Shown in pieces: positions 9,446 through 19,223 of a stretch of 22,500 nucleotides of DNA. The DNA is taken from positions 15,004,825 to 15,027,324 of the forward strand of contig CM022676.1 of the NCBI GenBank assembly GCA_012295275.1, read 5' to 3'. The first letter of the stretch is position 1. The number at the start of each line of letters is the position of its first letter. The DNA is from Chrysomallon squamiferum. Taxonomy: Eukaryota > Mollusca > Gastropoda > Neomphalida > Peltospiridae. A program made the position numbers and the translations under genes. The notes below the pieces were generated by a model. It was not told where the DNA came from. It worked only from the letters and a program-made list of their open reading frames with translations, and made no database searches.

Positions 9446-9700
9446 ACATGGTCGACAAACACAAAACTGAGATGACCAGCACCTCGTTTCAAACGAACAG
9501 CTCGGATAACACGTCACAAGTTTGAAAATAGCAACAGTGCATGACAAAGTTAAGGTGAACAATTAAAAACACCACGCACGTCTGACTACTTCAACTACGA
9601 CAACGTGTTTTATTGAGCTCCTTCTCTGCTTGCCTGTCTGTCGCTCTATCTCATCTTTCTATCCTTGTATTTGTCTGACTTATTCCTTCCTTCATTCATT
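9446..9700. other. Unique sequence, slightly GC-richer, no convincing gene
   Basis: A 25-codon plus-strand frame starts at the ATG just after the E-box cluster (9448), Thr/Ser-rich and without a recognisable motif. The rest is unique and uninformative; the last 60 bases are CT-rich. Confidence 0.45.
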
Positions 9701-9960
9701 CGCTCATTTATTTATTTATTTAAATAAAATAAATATAGAGAAATTATGTTTGCATTCAACGGCCTACACTAATAACACAAGCACAATAATAATAATAATA
9801 AAATACGTTTTGATGTGTACGTATATTCTTAGAAAGTAAGCAGTATTTTTTTTCGTTACTTATTTTTTTATCTGTTTTATTTATGTATTTATTTATTTAT
9901 TTGTTTGTTTATTATTTATTTATTTTTAAATTTATTTATTTATTTTATTTGTTTGTTTGT
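9700..9960. repeat. ATTT/GTTT-rich region with short (AAT)n
   Basis: ATTT units at about 9705-9733, AAT units near 9786-9801, and ATTT/GTTT units at about 9886-9960. Tyr/Leu/Ile/Phe-rich frames through here are artefacts. Confidence 0.85.
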
Positions 9961-10031
9961 TGGTTACATAATTATATTATCATACACATATATCCGTCTA
10001 AACAAGTGTTCGGTTATTTATTACCGCGTGA

Positions 10032-10190
10032 TTGTGTTGTTGTTGCTGTTATTGTTATTGTTATTATTATTATTATTATTATTACTACATTAACAATTAC
10101 TACTACTAGTACCACTACTACTACTACCACTATTGCTACTACTACTGATTACTATATTAGTACTATTACTATTACTACTCCTGCGACATT
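10032..10190 (-). repeat. (TTG)n-(TTA)n followed by a degenerate (ACT)n triplet domain
   Basis: TTG and TTA units to about 10085, then ACT, ATT, ACC and GCT triplets to about 10190. On the minus strand the latter read AGT/AAT/GGT/AGC, the same class as the plus-strand domains at 8007 and 12994. Confidence 0.85.
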
Positions 10191-10228
10191 TTAAATGTAG
10201 TGACAACGTTTTAGAAAGTTCTTAGTAG

Positions 10229-10390
<162 letters not shown>

Positions 10391-10403
10391 TAATAATTTC
10401 TAG

Positions 10404-10570
10404 TATTCTCATATTCTGTCACCAGCACTGAACTACGACATGTATTCCAGTCTCGACAAGACGGCATCAACGACGCAGACACAGACGCTGTTTAAATATT
10501 AGCAGCGACTGCTGAGCTGCAGGACTAACAAATTAAAATCTTCGTTTGTCGTCTCTGTGTTCACAAGTCA
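10404..10570 (+). other. Unique island after an acceptor-like site, two open frames
   Basis: Follows a T-rich tract ending in TTTCTAG. Two frames are open: one of about 29 codons to the TAA at 10493-10495, and another to the TAG at 10500-10502. Both look more protein-like than the surrounding repeats, but neither has a recognised motif, and both being open weakens the case. It may be a terminal exon or chance. Confidence 0.2.
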
Positions 10571-10605
10571 AGCTCAAACTTCTTGTCTGCACATATTTCT
10601 AATTT

Positions 10606-10655
10606 TTTACTCCTTTCTTTTCTTTTCTTTTTCTTTTTTCTTTTCTTTTTTTTAA
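10606..10655. repeat. (TTTTC)n pyrimidine tract
   Basis: About 50 bases of T and C with TTTTC units. Confidence 0.85.
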
Positions 10656-10719
10656 TTATAAGTCTCTTAAATAGAGAGAAACGAAGGAAACGAAAGTTGC
10701 TTAAAGAAAATAATCCTAA

Positions 10720-10860
10720 TACAATGATGATAATGGTAATGATGATGCAGATGATACGAATGTTGATAATGATTGCAATAATGAATATTACGAGGATGAT
10801 TATAATGATAGCGATGACGATAATAATGATAATTAAAATGATATTGATGATGATGTGATA
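10720..10860 (+). repeat. Degenerate (GAT/AAT)n triplet domain
   Basis: ATG, ATA, ATT and AATGAT words in three-base register for about 140 bases, giving Met/Ile-rich (plus) and His/Tyr-rich (minus) frames that are not genes. Confidence 0.8.
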
Positions 10861-11524
10861 TTATTGCGATGAATGTATTGATAGCTGTGATCATTACGAT
10901 GGTAATTGTCTTATTAGTTGGCACGAGATCTTGAAACAATGATGTCAAAAAGAATATAATAATTTCGTAACTCAGTTAAGAAAAAGAAGAAGAAGTAAAT
11001 CAGACTGGGTGTAGTTATAAGAATACATTTTTACTTCTTTTTCTTTTTTGAAACAAAATATATTATTCCTTTCAAACTGAACTGTTTATAAAGAAATATG
11101 TCTTCTTATTTATTTATTTGTTAAAATTTGACGTCACTTTCAAAGAAATCATATTTGACAAATATTATTTATTAAAAGAAATGAGTGAGTATTTTGCACT
11201 TAACGAATAAAAACATTAAATGTTTATAATTGCAAGCAATTTATAAACTATATAAATGTTTCTGAAAATCTAAGTTAGCAGGTTTTATGTGACTAATTTA
11301 AATAGTTTATCAATGATTACAAATGTACATAGTTCACATACTGCTTACAGAGTAACGAATTAGCATACTCAGTTTGTAATTTTAATTACCAATAAATTTA
11401 TTAAGATTTTAATTAAAATATAACAAATTACCGATCTCTGTCTAATTTAAGTGATTTAAAAATAGTTACAAATAGATATACATGCAACTAACATTTCAGT
11501 CCAAAAAACCAACAACCCAAAATC
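10861..11524. other. AT-rich unique DNA with one CRE octamer
   Basis: Unique AT-rich sequence with stops in all frames. TGACGTCA occurs at 11129-11136. No gene is seen. Confidence 0.6.
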
Positions 11525-11555
<31 letters not shown>

Positions 11556-11557
11556 TA
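11525..11557. repeat. Poly-A and (TA)n
   Basis: An A run of about 14 followed by nine TA units. Confidence 0.9.
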
Positions 11558-12157
11558 CGCGCCCAGTCTATATGGTTAACAAGTAATTACAGGTATAACT
11601 AAAATTTTACTTACAATTTAAGAATACACCAACCCCTCTTTGACAGCTCTAATGACGCAGTTATTACGAAGTAACAGAGGAATGTATTAAAATTACAACG
11701 GAAATATAAGCCGAAACAGGATCTATTAAAAACAACACGGATGAGGAAACTATTCAAAGTTAGATACAACGGAACTTCAACGTTTTGTCATTTCCTAATC
11801 AAGATGTTTGTTCCAGTTTGATTATCATCATCATCGCCGTCATCTAACGACGAACAAGGCCATAACGTCATCTCTAATATTTACTATCGCTCCCTCGACG
11901 TTGTCGAATCATGAACATGGACAGCCACGTTTGTCTTACATGTTAGTCAAAGTTTTGTGTTCTGTTTTTTGTAAAAAAACCAAAAAAAAAACCAAAGATA
12001 AGTTTTTATCAGAGTTTGTATACCTGTTTTTTACTTCTAGTGTTCCGACCTTTTTATTTGTTTTATTTTCATCTTCTTGTTTCTTTCTTTGAAAACAAAC
12101 CCAACAAAAAACAAAAAAATAAGAAACAACTTTAAAATTATCATCATTATTCTTATG
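11558..12157. other. Unique sequence, no recognised gene
   Basis: The part around 11770-11945 is somewhat CpG-richer and a plus frame is open at 11808-12092, but the frame starts without an ATG at its first codon, becomes Lys- then Phe/Leu-rich through low-complexity sequence and carries no known motif. Confidence 0.45.
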
Positions 12158-12205
<48 letters not shown>

Positions 12206-12306
12206 TTTTTAATGCATGTATAATATGTTTGTGTACGTCTGGTATTTTCATTTTGTTTCATTTCTGTGTAATAATAAAATAATAATAATAATAATAATAA
12301 TAATAA
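12158..12306. repeat. Inverted pair of (ATT)n and (AAT)n tracts
   Basis: ATT units at about 12158-12205 and AAT units at about 12280-12306 lie about 75 bases apart in opposite orientation, so the single strand could fold into an A:T hairpin. Confidence 0.85.
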
Positions 12307-12440
12307 AGCATAAAACATAAGATAAACACTTTGATATGTTTGCAGAACGATTAACAATGAGCTACTTTGTGCATAATTAATTTAATTTTGTTTTATTTTA
12401 TTTATTTTTCTTTATTTGAACTGTATTCCTTTTTATTCTT

Positions 12441-12471
12441 TCTTCTTCTTCTTCTTCTTCTTCTTCTTCTT

Positions 12472-12502
<31 letters not shown>

Positions 12503-12545
12503 TTATTATTATTATTATTGCTGTTGTTGCTGCTGCTGCTGTTAT
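12441..12545. repeat. (CTT)n-(ATT)n-(GCT)n compound triplet repeat
   Basis: About twenty CTT units, then ATT units, then mixed TTG and CTG units, all in one register. A Leu/Ile/Ala frame follows from the repeat. Confidence 0.95.
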
Positions 12546-12990
12546 TTCACGTTCTATATTATAGATGAGTGATTATACGAGGAAACTAATAAATGTTTAA
12601 AAAATTATATTTTTCTCAAACTCTAAACAATCCACTCTTTGTTTCTCTTCACTGTTTATTCTTGCTTGAGATTTCCACTGTCATCTAAAACTGTGAGAAA
12701 TTCGCCTTGTTTCCATGTGACCAAATATTTAAATAAACATTTCTGAGAAAAAAATGTTTAATATTGCTCTGATACTTCATTAATAGTTTGCTTCTGTTAG
12801 CTCTTTATTTATTTTTAGTCTCATATCACATTTTTCTTCTTTCTTGTGGTTTATTTATTTATTTTTAAATTGTATTTAATATCTAGTGCATCACTGTTGT
12901 TTCTTTTTTAAAGATTTTTTTATGATCTTTTCTTTATTGTAATTAAGGTTTTCAGTTTATTTATATTGTTGCCGTTATTATTCTGCTGCT
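12546..12990. other. T-rich unique DNA, no gene seen
   Basis: AT-rich sequence with several ATTT runs (for example about 12850-12866). Nothing gene-like. Confidence 0.6.
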
Positions 12991-12993
12991 TTA

Positions 12994-12998
12994 GTGGC

Positions 12999-13035
<37 letters not shown>

Positions 13036-13690
13036 CACGTAATGGTCACAGCAGTAGTAGCAGTAGTGATGATAGTAATGACAGAAGTAGTACTATTAGA
13101 AGATGAAAAAGTATTGGTTACAATAACAAAAGTAACTGTAATAATAGTAATTACAGTAATAGCAGAACTAGTAATAGCAATATTAATAACTGTACTAATA
13201 GTAATGATAGTAGTAGTTGTCCTGGTAGTAATATTAGCAGCAGTTGTAGTAATTGTAGTAGTAAAAATGATAGTAATAACAGATACAGTAGTAGTAGTAG
13301 AAGCAGTAGGAGTAATGTGTAGTAAGGAAAGTAACAATAATTTTAATTGTAATACTACTGCTGTACAATACGACTATTTGTACTAACTGTAGTATTTGTT
13401 ACTGTTATAATAGTAGTAGTTATTGGTTTGTAGTAATAGTACAGTAATAACTTTAGTACTTGTACTAATAATAGTTATGTTCATTTGCAGTAGCAGCATT
13501 ATAGTAGCAATAGTAACAGTAATAATAACAACAACAACAACAACGACACTAATTATAATAATAGCAATAATAATTATAACAACAGCAACAACAGCAACGA
13601 TAATAATAATGATGATGAAGATGATGATGATGGTGATGAGAATAACAATATTTGTAGTAGTAGCAGCAGTAATCATAGTACTACCGTTTA
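12994..13690 (+). repeat. Large degenerate (GTA)n triplet domain
   Basis: It begins with about ten pure GTA units and becomes a mix of GTA, ATA, GCA, ACA and related triplets. The register from 12994 is open for 130 codons; a short break near 13380-13423 shifts it, and a second open block runs to about 13690 with AAC, AAT and GAT units. Minus-strand frames are equally open. Peptides are Val/Ile/Thr-rich on both strands, as expected from the repeat; they should not be annotated as genes. Confidence 0.9.
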
Positions 13691-13767
13691 ATCAGTTAAA
13701 TAAACAAGTACTAGAATAAGACTAAATACAACAAGCAGGTAATAAAGTTATGAAAAAAAAGAAATGA

Positions 13768-13990
13768 TTACACCTGTCAGGTTAAGAAATGTTGTTTACT
13801 GACAGTGGGTTTCAGACAGCTGTCAGTGTTAGAATACCCCAGACACACACACAACGTGGTGAACGGCTGAACAACGTGTCAACGTCTTCTGTTCTGTCAA
13901 CAATTATCATATCACGGCGGCTGATGTCAAATAACGCGGAGATGTTTTACATTTCACGTCCCAAACGATGACGTCGTTTCCCGAATTTGA
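13768..13990. promoter_or_regulatory. Unique island with TGACAG-type and CRE-like sites
   Basis: CTGTCA or its complement TGACAG occurs at 13774, 13800, 13820 and 13894. These match the core of TALE homeodomain proteins (Meis, Prep, TGIF). CTGACAG (13799-13805) and CTGTCAG (13820-13826) form an inverted repeat; inside it GACAGCTGTC is a perfect 10-bp palindrome. At 13963-13979, AAACGA and TCGTTT flank TGACG, giving a CRE-like palindrome. A 60-codon plus frame at 13789-13971 is open, but no protein family is recognised. Regulatory role is inferred. Confidence 0.35.
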
Positions 13991-14167
13991 CATTTCACTG
14001 TGTGCCCCGATAATATTTAACTATTGAAGAAATTATTGATGTCAGTTCCAAAGAGCTGTGGTTAGAACGAGAAAACACGTGGACGGCTGGTATAAATAAA
14101 AATAAAGTATTCTGAACTGACTGATAAAATATTCTGACTGAGAAATATAATTTCCTGACAATGATTC

Positions 14168-14260
14168 GAATCATCATCATCATTATCTTCATCTTTATTG
14201 TAATTATTACCAGTAATATTAGTATTATTGTTATTATTACAGCAGTAGCTGTAGCAGTAA
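14168..14260. repeat. Degenerate ATC/ATT/GTA triplet tract
   Basis: ATC and ATT units, then AGT/ATT and GTA/GCA units in three-base register over about 90 bases. Confidence 0.75.
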
Positions 14261-14274
14261 TGTGTGTTTCTATG

Positions 14275-14315
14275 CCTACGTGCGAACGTGCGCGTTTACG
14301 CGTGTATGTGTGTGC
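14275..14315. repeat. Alternating purine-pyrimidine tract
   Basis: ACGTGCG, ACGTGCGCGT and ACGCGTGTATGTGTGTGC words alternate purine and pyrimidine for about 40 bases and include several CpGs, a composition prone to left-handed DNA (inference). Confidence 0.6.
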
Positions 14316-14940
14316 ATTTATCCCGCAGTCACTGTAAGATGTAACTAGATACATTTCTATATTTCTGGGCACTGAAAATAAATGTAGTTGCATGGGACGG
14401 AACTTTGTTCATTTCTACAAATTACATTTATTACATATAATTATATATTGTTCAAATATATTTCTTTGGTGTTTAATTTCTGCTTTATATTTCAGAAGAT
14501 TATTTTTTGAAAACGGTTTTCATTTTAAACACAACAAACTGCTGTATTAGAACCATTTTGTTTTACTGTATAGTTTCGTAGCGGACAACGAAATCAGAAC
14601 GTTTCAGAATCTACAAGTCTGAAGATGAGAAATAAAACAGTTAACTTTAGATGTTCTTGTTTTTCTCAAAATTATTATTCAGGATCGCAGAATGAAATAA
14701 ATAACTTTCTTAAGATCAAATGCATGCACGTCGAACTATTTATGTATTTAAATGAATTATATTTAAAACGCCGTGAAAGTAATAAACACATACACATGTA
14801 TTGATACATAATTAATACAGTCATTCGTTGTTAGGTTCATAAATATTTTGAAACGATATTTGTTTTTTTCTTGTCTTCCAGTGAATGAAGTAGAATCTAA
14901 CGAAATACAATTTCCGCGTCATGGATTATAAATGTTTAGA
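14316..14940. other. AT-rich unique DNA, no gene seen
   Basis: No open frame, RNA gene or mobile element was recognised. Confidence 0.6.
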
Positions 14941-14959
14941 AAACAGACAAATATGTATA

Positions 14960-15035
14960 CGCAGCGACACACATGCATATTTGCGTACATACAGACACAC
15001 GCACATACATACATATACATAAATTTATACATACA
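14960..15035. repeat. Imperfect CATA/CACA repeat
   Basis: ACACACG, ACATAC and CATACA words in an irregular dinucleotide and tetranucleotide pattern. Confidence 0.75.
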
Positions 15036-15063
15036 CATCCACACGGATTATATATAAACGTGT

Positions 15064-15138
15064 ATGAGAGAGAGAGAAAGAGACAGAGAGATAGAGAGAG
15101 AGAGACACAGAGACAGACAGAGAGAGTGAGAGAGAGAG

Positions 15139-15216
<78 letters not shown>
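15064..15216 (+). repeat. (GA)n microsatellite, imperfect then pure
   Basis: The first half is interrupted by GACA and GATA units; from about 15147 it is pure GA to about 15214. The Arg/Glu-rich frame is an artefact. Confidence 0.95.
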
Positions 15217-15219
<3 letters not shown>

Positions 15220-15300
15220 GAGAACAATTTGATTGTCCTAATTAGAATTTCAGAATTATATAATTATTCATTTCTTTACCTTCAATCTTAACTCTGTATC

Positions 15301-15400
15301 ATTTTATTATTATTATTATTATTTTATTTTTTTTATTATTTTTATTTCGTAATTTTTATTTCAAAAATTTTAATATTTATGTATTTATTTATTTAATAGG
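15301..15400. repeat. (TTA)n and ATTT-rich tract
   Basis: TTA units at about 15305-15325, then T-rich and ATTT sequence. Confidence 0.85.
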
Positions 15401-15439
15401 TCACTGAGTCTTGTTGTGCTATTTGTAAGTATGATCTGT

Positions 15440-15440
<1 letters not shown>

Positions 15441-15486
<46 letters not shown>
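15441..15486 (-). repeat. (TC)n microsatellite
   Basis: About 22 TC units on the plus strand, inverted relative to the GA tract about 230 bases upstream. Confidence 0.95.
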
Positions 15487-15491
<5 letters not shown>

Positions 15492-16060
15492 GTGTCTCTT
15501 TGTAGATGTTAGAAATACAGTATATGTTTAGTTATATGCAGTTTATGACTTTTATAATAAGCATGTATTAACACGTGTATTGTCATTCCGCTGTAGATGA
15601 GGAATATTGTATGTCCAATGGAATCAAACAATCTGGGATATCTATGAAATTACCTTGTTAGCACCCTTAGCAGTCTGTGTTGTTTTTATGTTAACAACTT
15701 CTCTCTGTTTCACTGTAGTTCAAAACGCTCTATCACTGATAGACATTACGAAGGGTATTATACACTCAACACCTAGCATGTATTGCATGGTTAACAGCGA
15801 CAATAGGAGTGACGTCATTTCAACACTGTTATACGTAGAGGTACTTCAAGTTTTTGAAGATGATTGGTCTTTAGAAATTTTACTCTACGTATAATGTACT
15901 GCATTGACATTCATAGTGTATACATTATTGCAAGATTAGTACATACGTGAGTATTATATCTCTGATGACAAAATCTTCTTCCATCTTTTTTTATTAAAGA
16001 GGTCACATTCTTCAGTCATGATTTCACATAGCCGAGCAGTTCAGGTAATGTATTCGTGTG
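15487..16060 (+). other. Unique sequence with an open frame of doubtful status
   Basis: The plus frame is open from after the TGA at 15598 to 15894. It is not low-complexity and contains a hydrophobic stretch of about 25 residues that could span a membrane. Its first codons lack an ATG; the first in-frame ATG is near 15688. A CRE octamer lies within it at 15810-15817. No family is recognised, so a chance frame is the simplest reading, with an orphan exon as the alternative. Confidence 0.2.
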
Positions 16061-16165
16061 TGTCTCTGTTTATATGTGTGTTTGTGTGTGTGTTTGTGTT
16101 GTGTTCCTGTCTGTTTCTCTTTGCATACATACATAAATACATACATACATACATACACATACACT
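16060..16165. repeat. (GT)n and (CATA)n microsatellites
   Basis: Imperfect GT/TTTG units at about 16063-16110 and CATA units at about 16123-16160. Confidence 0.9.
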
Positions 16166-16177
16166 GCATGACTGGTT

Positions 16178-16235
16178 GATTAGAAACATATTAAATAAGT
16201 AGACATATTTGATTAAAACATATTAAATAAGTAAA
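16178..16235. repeat. Short direct duplication
   Basis: GATTA followed by AAACATATTAAATAAGTA occurs twice, starting at 16178 and 16211, with one base difference in the spacing. Confidence 0.8.
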
Positions 16236-16237
16236 TA

Positions 16238-16380
16238 AAATGATGGACAGACAGACCTGCAGACAGTGAAAAAATAGAGAGATAAATATACAGAAACAGA
16301 AAAACAAACAGACAGACAAAAACAAACAGATAAATAGAAAGACAGAAACTGATTGATAGATAGAAAGATAAAGAGATAGA
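16238..16380 (+). repeat. Imperfect GACA/GATA/AACA repeat
   Basis: Irregular GACA, GATA, AAACA and GAAA units over about 140 bases. The minus-strand open frame across it is Ser/Leu/Phe/Cys-rich, as expected from such a repeat. Confidence 0.8.
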
Positions 16381-16510
16381 TTCGCAAAGTGAACGATGTG
16401 TGTTTTAATAGTTTAGCTGCATTTGTCTTCACTACACGATTGAAACGTTCCTGTATTATACTAGTAAGACTTGTACTGCTTACCTTTGGGGATGTTACAA
16501 ATCCTTCCCA
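16381..16510 (-). other. Unique sequence with a donor-like site on the minus strand
   Basis: Between the GACA/GATA repeat and the 31-bp minisatellite. On the minus strand it reads CCCCAAAG/GTAAGC, a strong match to a splice donor, and the bases before it are open for 16 codons back into the first minisatellite unit. No protein family is recognised, so exon status is doubtful. Confidence 0.2.
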
Positions 16511-16890
16511 GTTAGAACAGTGCTTTCTGTAACACACTACAGTTAGAACAGTGCTGTTTGTAACACACTTCAGTTAGAACAGTGCTGTTTGTAACACACT
16601 TCAGATAGAACAGTGCTGTTTGTAACACACTTCAGTTAGAACAGTGCTGTTTGTAACACACTACAGTTAGAACAGTGCTGTTTGTAACACACTTCAGATA
16701 GAACAGTGCTGTTTGTAACACACTTCAGTTAGAACAGTGCTGTTTGTAACACACTACAGTTAGAACAGTGCTGTTTGTAACACACTTCAGTTAGAACAGT
16801 GCTGTTTGTAACACACTTCAGTTAGAACAGTGCTGTTTGTAACACACTTCAGTTAGAAGAGTGCTGTTTGTAACACACTACAGTTACAGT
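16511..16890. repeat. 31-bp minisatellite, 12 units plus a partial
   Basis: Units read G(T/A)TAGAACAGTGCTG, then TTTGTAACACACT(T/A)CA, 31 bases each from 16511, with no indels up to 16882 and a partial unit after that. Three types occur: A (GTT...ACTACA), B (GTT...ACTTCA) and C (GAT...ACTTCA). In order they read A, B, B, C, A, B, C, A, B, B, B, A, so the B-C-A triplet at 16573-16665 recurs at 16666-16758. The first unit (TTTCTG) and the last (AGAAGAG) are the most diverged, as is common at array edges. Confidence 0.97.
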
Positions 16891-18221
16891 ACAACGTTTT
16901 CCTCGAGGTTGTTAAAACCGCGTCGTGTTGTCAGGTTGACGTGTTCAGCTCGTTCACGTTGTAACAGAATGTCAAAGTTTTATCTTCTTTCAACACAAAC
17001 TTACTTTATATACAGGGTTTTATTATATTTTTCTCACTTCTATAATACAGCGATTTTTTCCCTTCAGTTATTATTTTACACCATTTAAAAAAGTCGTTAG
17101 TGTTGACGTACTGTTTTTAATCACCTCAGTATCTTTTCTCGGTAGTCCTAGTTATATAAATTACAAAATTGTTATGTTAAAAATACTCTACTTTGAAACG
17201 TTTGCGCGATTCATTTGCTGTACTAAATATTTCGGTATTCATAAATTACAAACAGCTGCATAAATACTGTGTTTCGTTTTGTACAGTAATTTACTAACAG
17301 TCGAAACCTTCAACATATTTCCAATGTTTCAGCGTAAGACAGAGTTCCTCTTAGAAGTCCGCATCTTACACACTTGTCTTGACGTATCTACTCAGTGTTC
17401 CAGCACCTCAGTTCTTTCTTCATTTATACGCAAAATTAAAACGTTGTAAACATGAACAGTTAACTTGAGGTAAATAAATTCAGGACATAAAGGTGTTCAC
17501 CATTGTTCAATACAATCATTTTATCATGTAAAAATAAGTCGTTTAGTGATTTTCGCTGTTTTCATCCAAATGACGTCAGATATTTATTTATCTGTCTACA
17601 GTATACTTCATCTGTTGTCCATAATTTCATTATTTAAACAAAATTTCTTGAGAATTTTAAACCTTCTGCTGATTTTAAATTTAAATAAATAAAAAATCCA
17701 GTCACACTTTTACAGAACTGTCTACCCAAACTAAAATCCTTTGTTCTTTTTCGTTTTCTATTATATTTTTTTTTTTTTAAAGTCTGAATATATCCAACAC
17801 ATGTAATAAATGATTGCATGCGTTCTTCTTTCACAGATAATTAGTAATGATTATTGAAATGTTCTGAAATTCTCGATTTCAAACGGTAGCTGTCCAGAAA
17901 CAAGCGCTTTGAGGACGTCCTCTGTAAACAAGCGAGTTAATCAAAATGAGAAATCTCAAGTCGGTTGTTTAGATAGTAGGATCGAAAATCTGCTTCTACT
18001 TCCTGTTTTTTCTATTTTATTTTATTTTACTCCACCTTATCGTCTTCTTCTTCTTTTTTTTTTTATTTTGATTGCAAACAAAACGGACAGAAAAAGGCAT
18101 TTAAAAAAAAGAGTACCCAAAACAACAAGCAAAAAAAAAAAACGAAACAAATCAAACAAACATTATTGCTAGAATCCGTAACGACGGACAGAAACAATTT
18201 TCATTCACAGTTATCCCCCGT
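16891..18221. other. Unique AT-rich DNA, no convincing gene
   Basis: A CpG-richer patch at 16895-16960 and a CRE octamer at 17571-17578 are the only points of interest. Frames at 16861-17088 (plus), 17634-17834 (minus) and 17909-18172 (plus) are short, Lys- or Phe-rich and lack known motifs. A T run lies near 17767-17779, and a T-rich tract with CTT units near 18040-18064. If the minus-strand exon at 18279-18529 is real, this could be its downstream intron. Confidence 0.5.
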
Positions 18222-18278
18222 TTACACATTAAAAACGCACACAGAACAAGAGACGAAACATTGATCTCGACGATTCAC

Positions 18279-18529
18279 GTCTGACTTGAACACTGTCCAG
18301 AAAGTCTGCAGTTTGATTTTACGTTCTTCAAATTTCTTGGCTTCGGCTTCGAGATTTTTCACCTGCTCGCTACAAGGGAGATAATCCAAAAATCCACAAG
18401 CGACAGGTGTCGCTCTACCTCGCCCATATTGGAAAAAACACTGTTGCGATGGACAGGGCGGGATCGAGTTTTAGCTTCTTGGATTTCTGGTTGGAAGCGA
18501 GTCCGGAAACCGCGATTGTTACTACTCAT
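18279..18529 (-). CDS. Candidate first coding exon with a one-base frameshift, unknown protein
   Basis: The minus-strand ATG at 18529-18527 sits in a good context (GCC before it) with an in-frame TAA about nine codons upstream. It opens a frame beginning MSSNNRGFRTRFQPE, polar and Arg-rich, which runs to a TGA at 18361-18359 (56 residues). The neighbouring frame continues as a helical, charge-alternating segment, including EAEAKKFEERKIKLQTFW, and stays open to a TAA at 18224-18222. The two join smoothly at five T's (plus-strand A5 at 18388-18392): one more T would give one 84-codon exon ending at a donor-like GAC/GTGAAT at 18279/18278. Explanations are a sequencing or assembly length error, a recent pseudogene, or -1 slippage. 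I do not recognise the family. The segment is GC-richer than its surroundings. No partner exons were identified. Confidence 0.4.
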
Positions 18530-18590
18530 GGCTACGCCTGTTTGTGACAGGTTTATACAGGAAACGAGACAAAGACTTAGAAATGTGTGA
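18528..18590 (+). other. Short divergent open frame (20 residues)
   Basis: A plus-strand ATG at 18528-18530 overlaps the minus-strand ATG by two bases within CATG. It encodes MATPVCDRFIQETRQRLRNV and a stop. It is protein-like in composition but very short, so it may be a chance frame, an exon start with a weak GTTTAT donor, or a small upstream frame of a divergent transcript. Confidence 0.15.
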
Positions 18591-19163
<573 letters not shown>

Positions 19164-19223
19164 TATATAGAAACACAAGCAGATACAGTGTGAGAAAGAC
19201 AGATACAAAAAGTACAATGTGCC

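Noticed and set aside
12978-13386. 130-codon plus and 119-codon minus frames (Val/Ile/Thr-rich, membrane-protein-like)
   Set aside because: Overlapping frames on both strands come from degenerate GTA triplets. The hydrophobic look is a consequence of NTA and NCA codons and not evidence of a membrane protein.
15607-15894. 95-residue membrane protein starting at 15607
   Set aside because: The first codon is TTG and not ATG; the frame is bounded by stops without convincing splice signals and has no known family, so it is left as an uncertain open frame.
16511-16890. CRISPR-like array of 31-bp repeats
   Set aside because: No spacers; contiguous tandem units.
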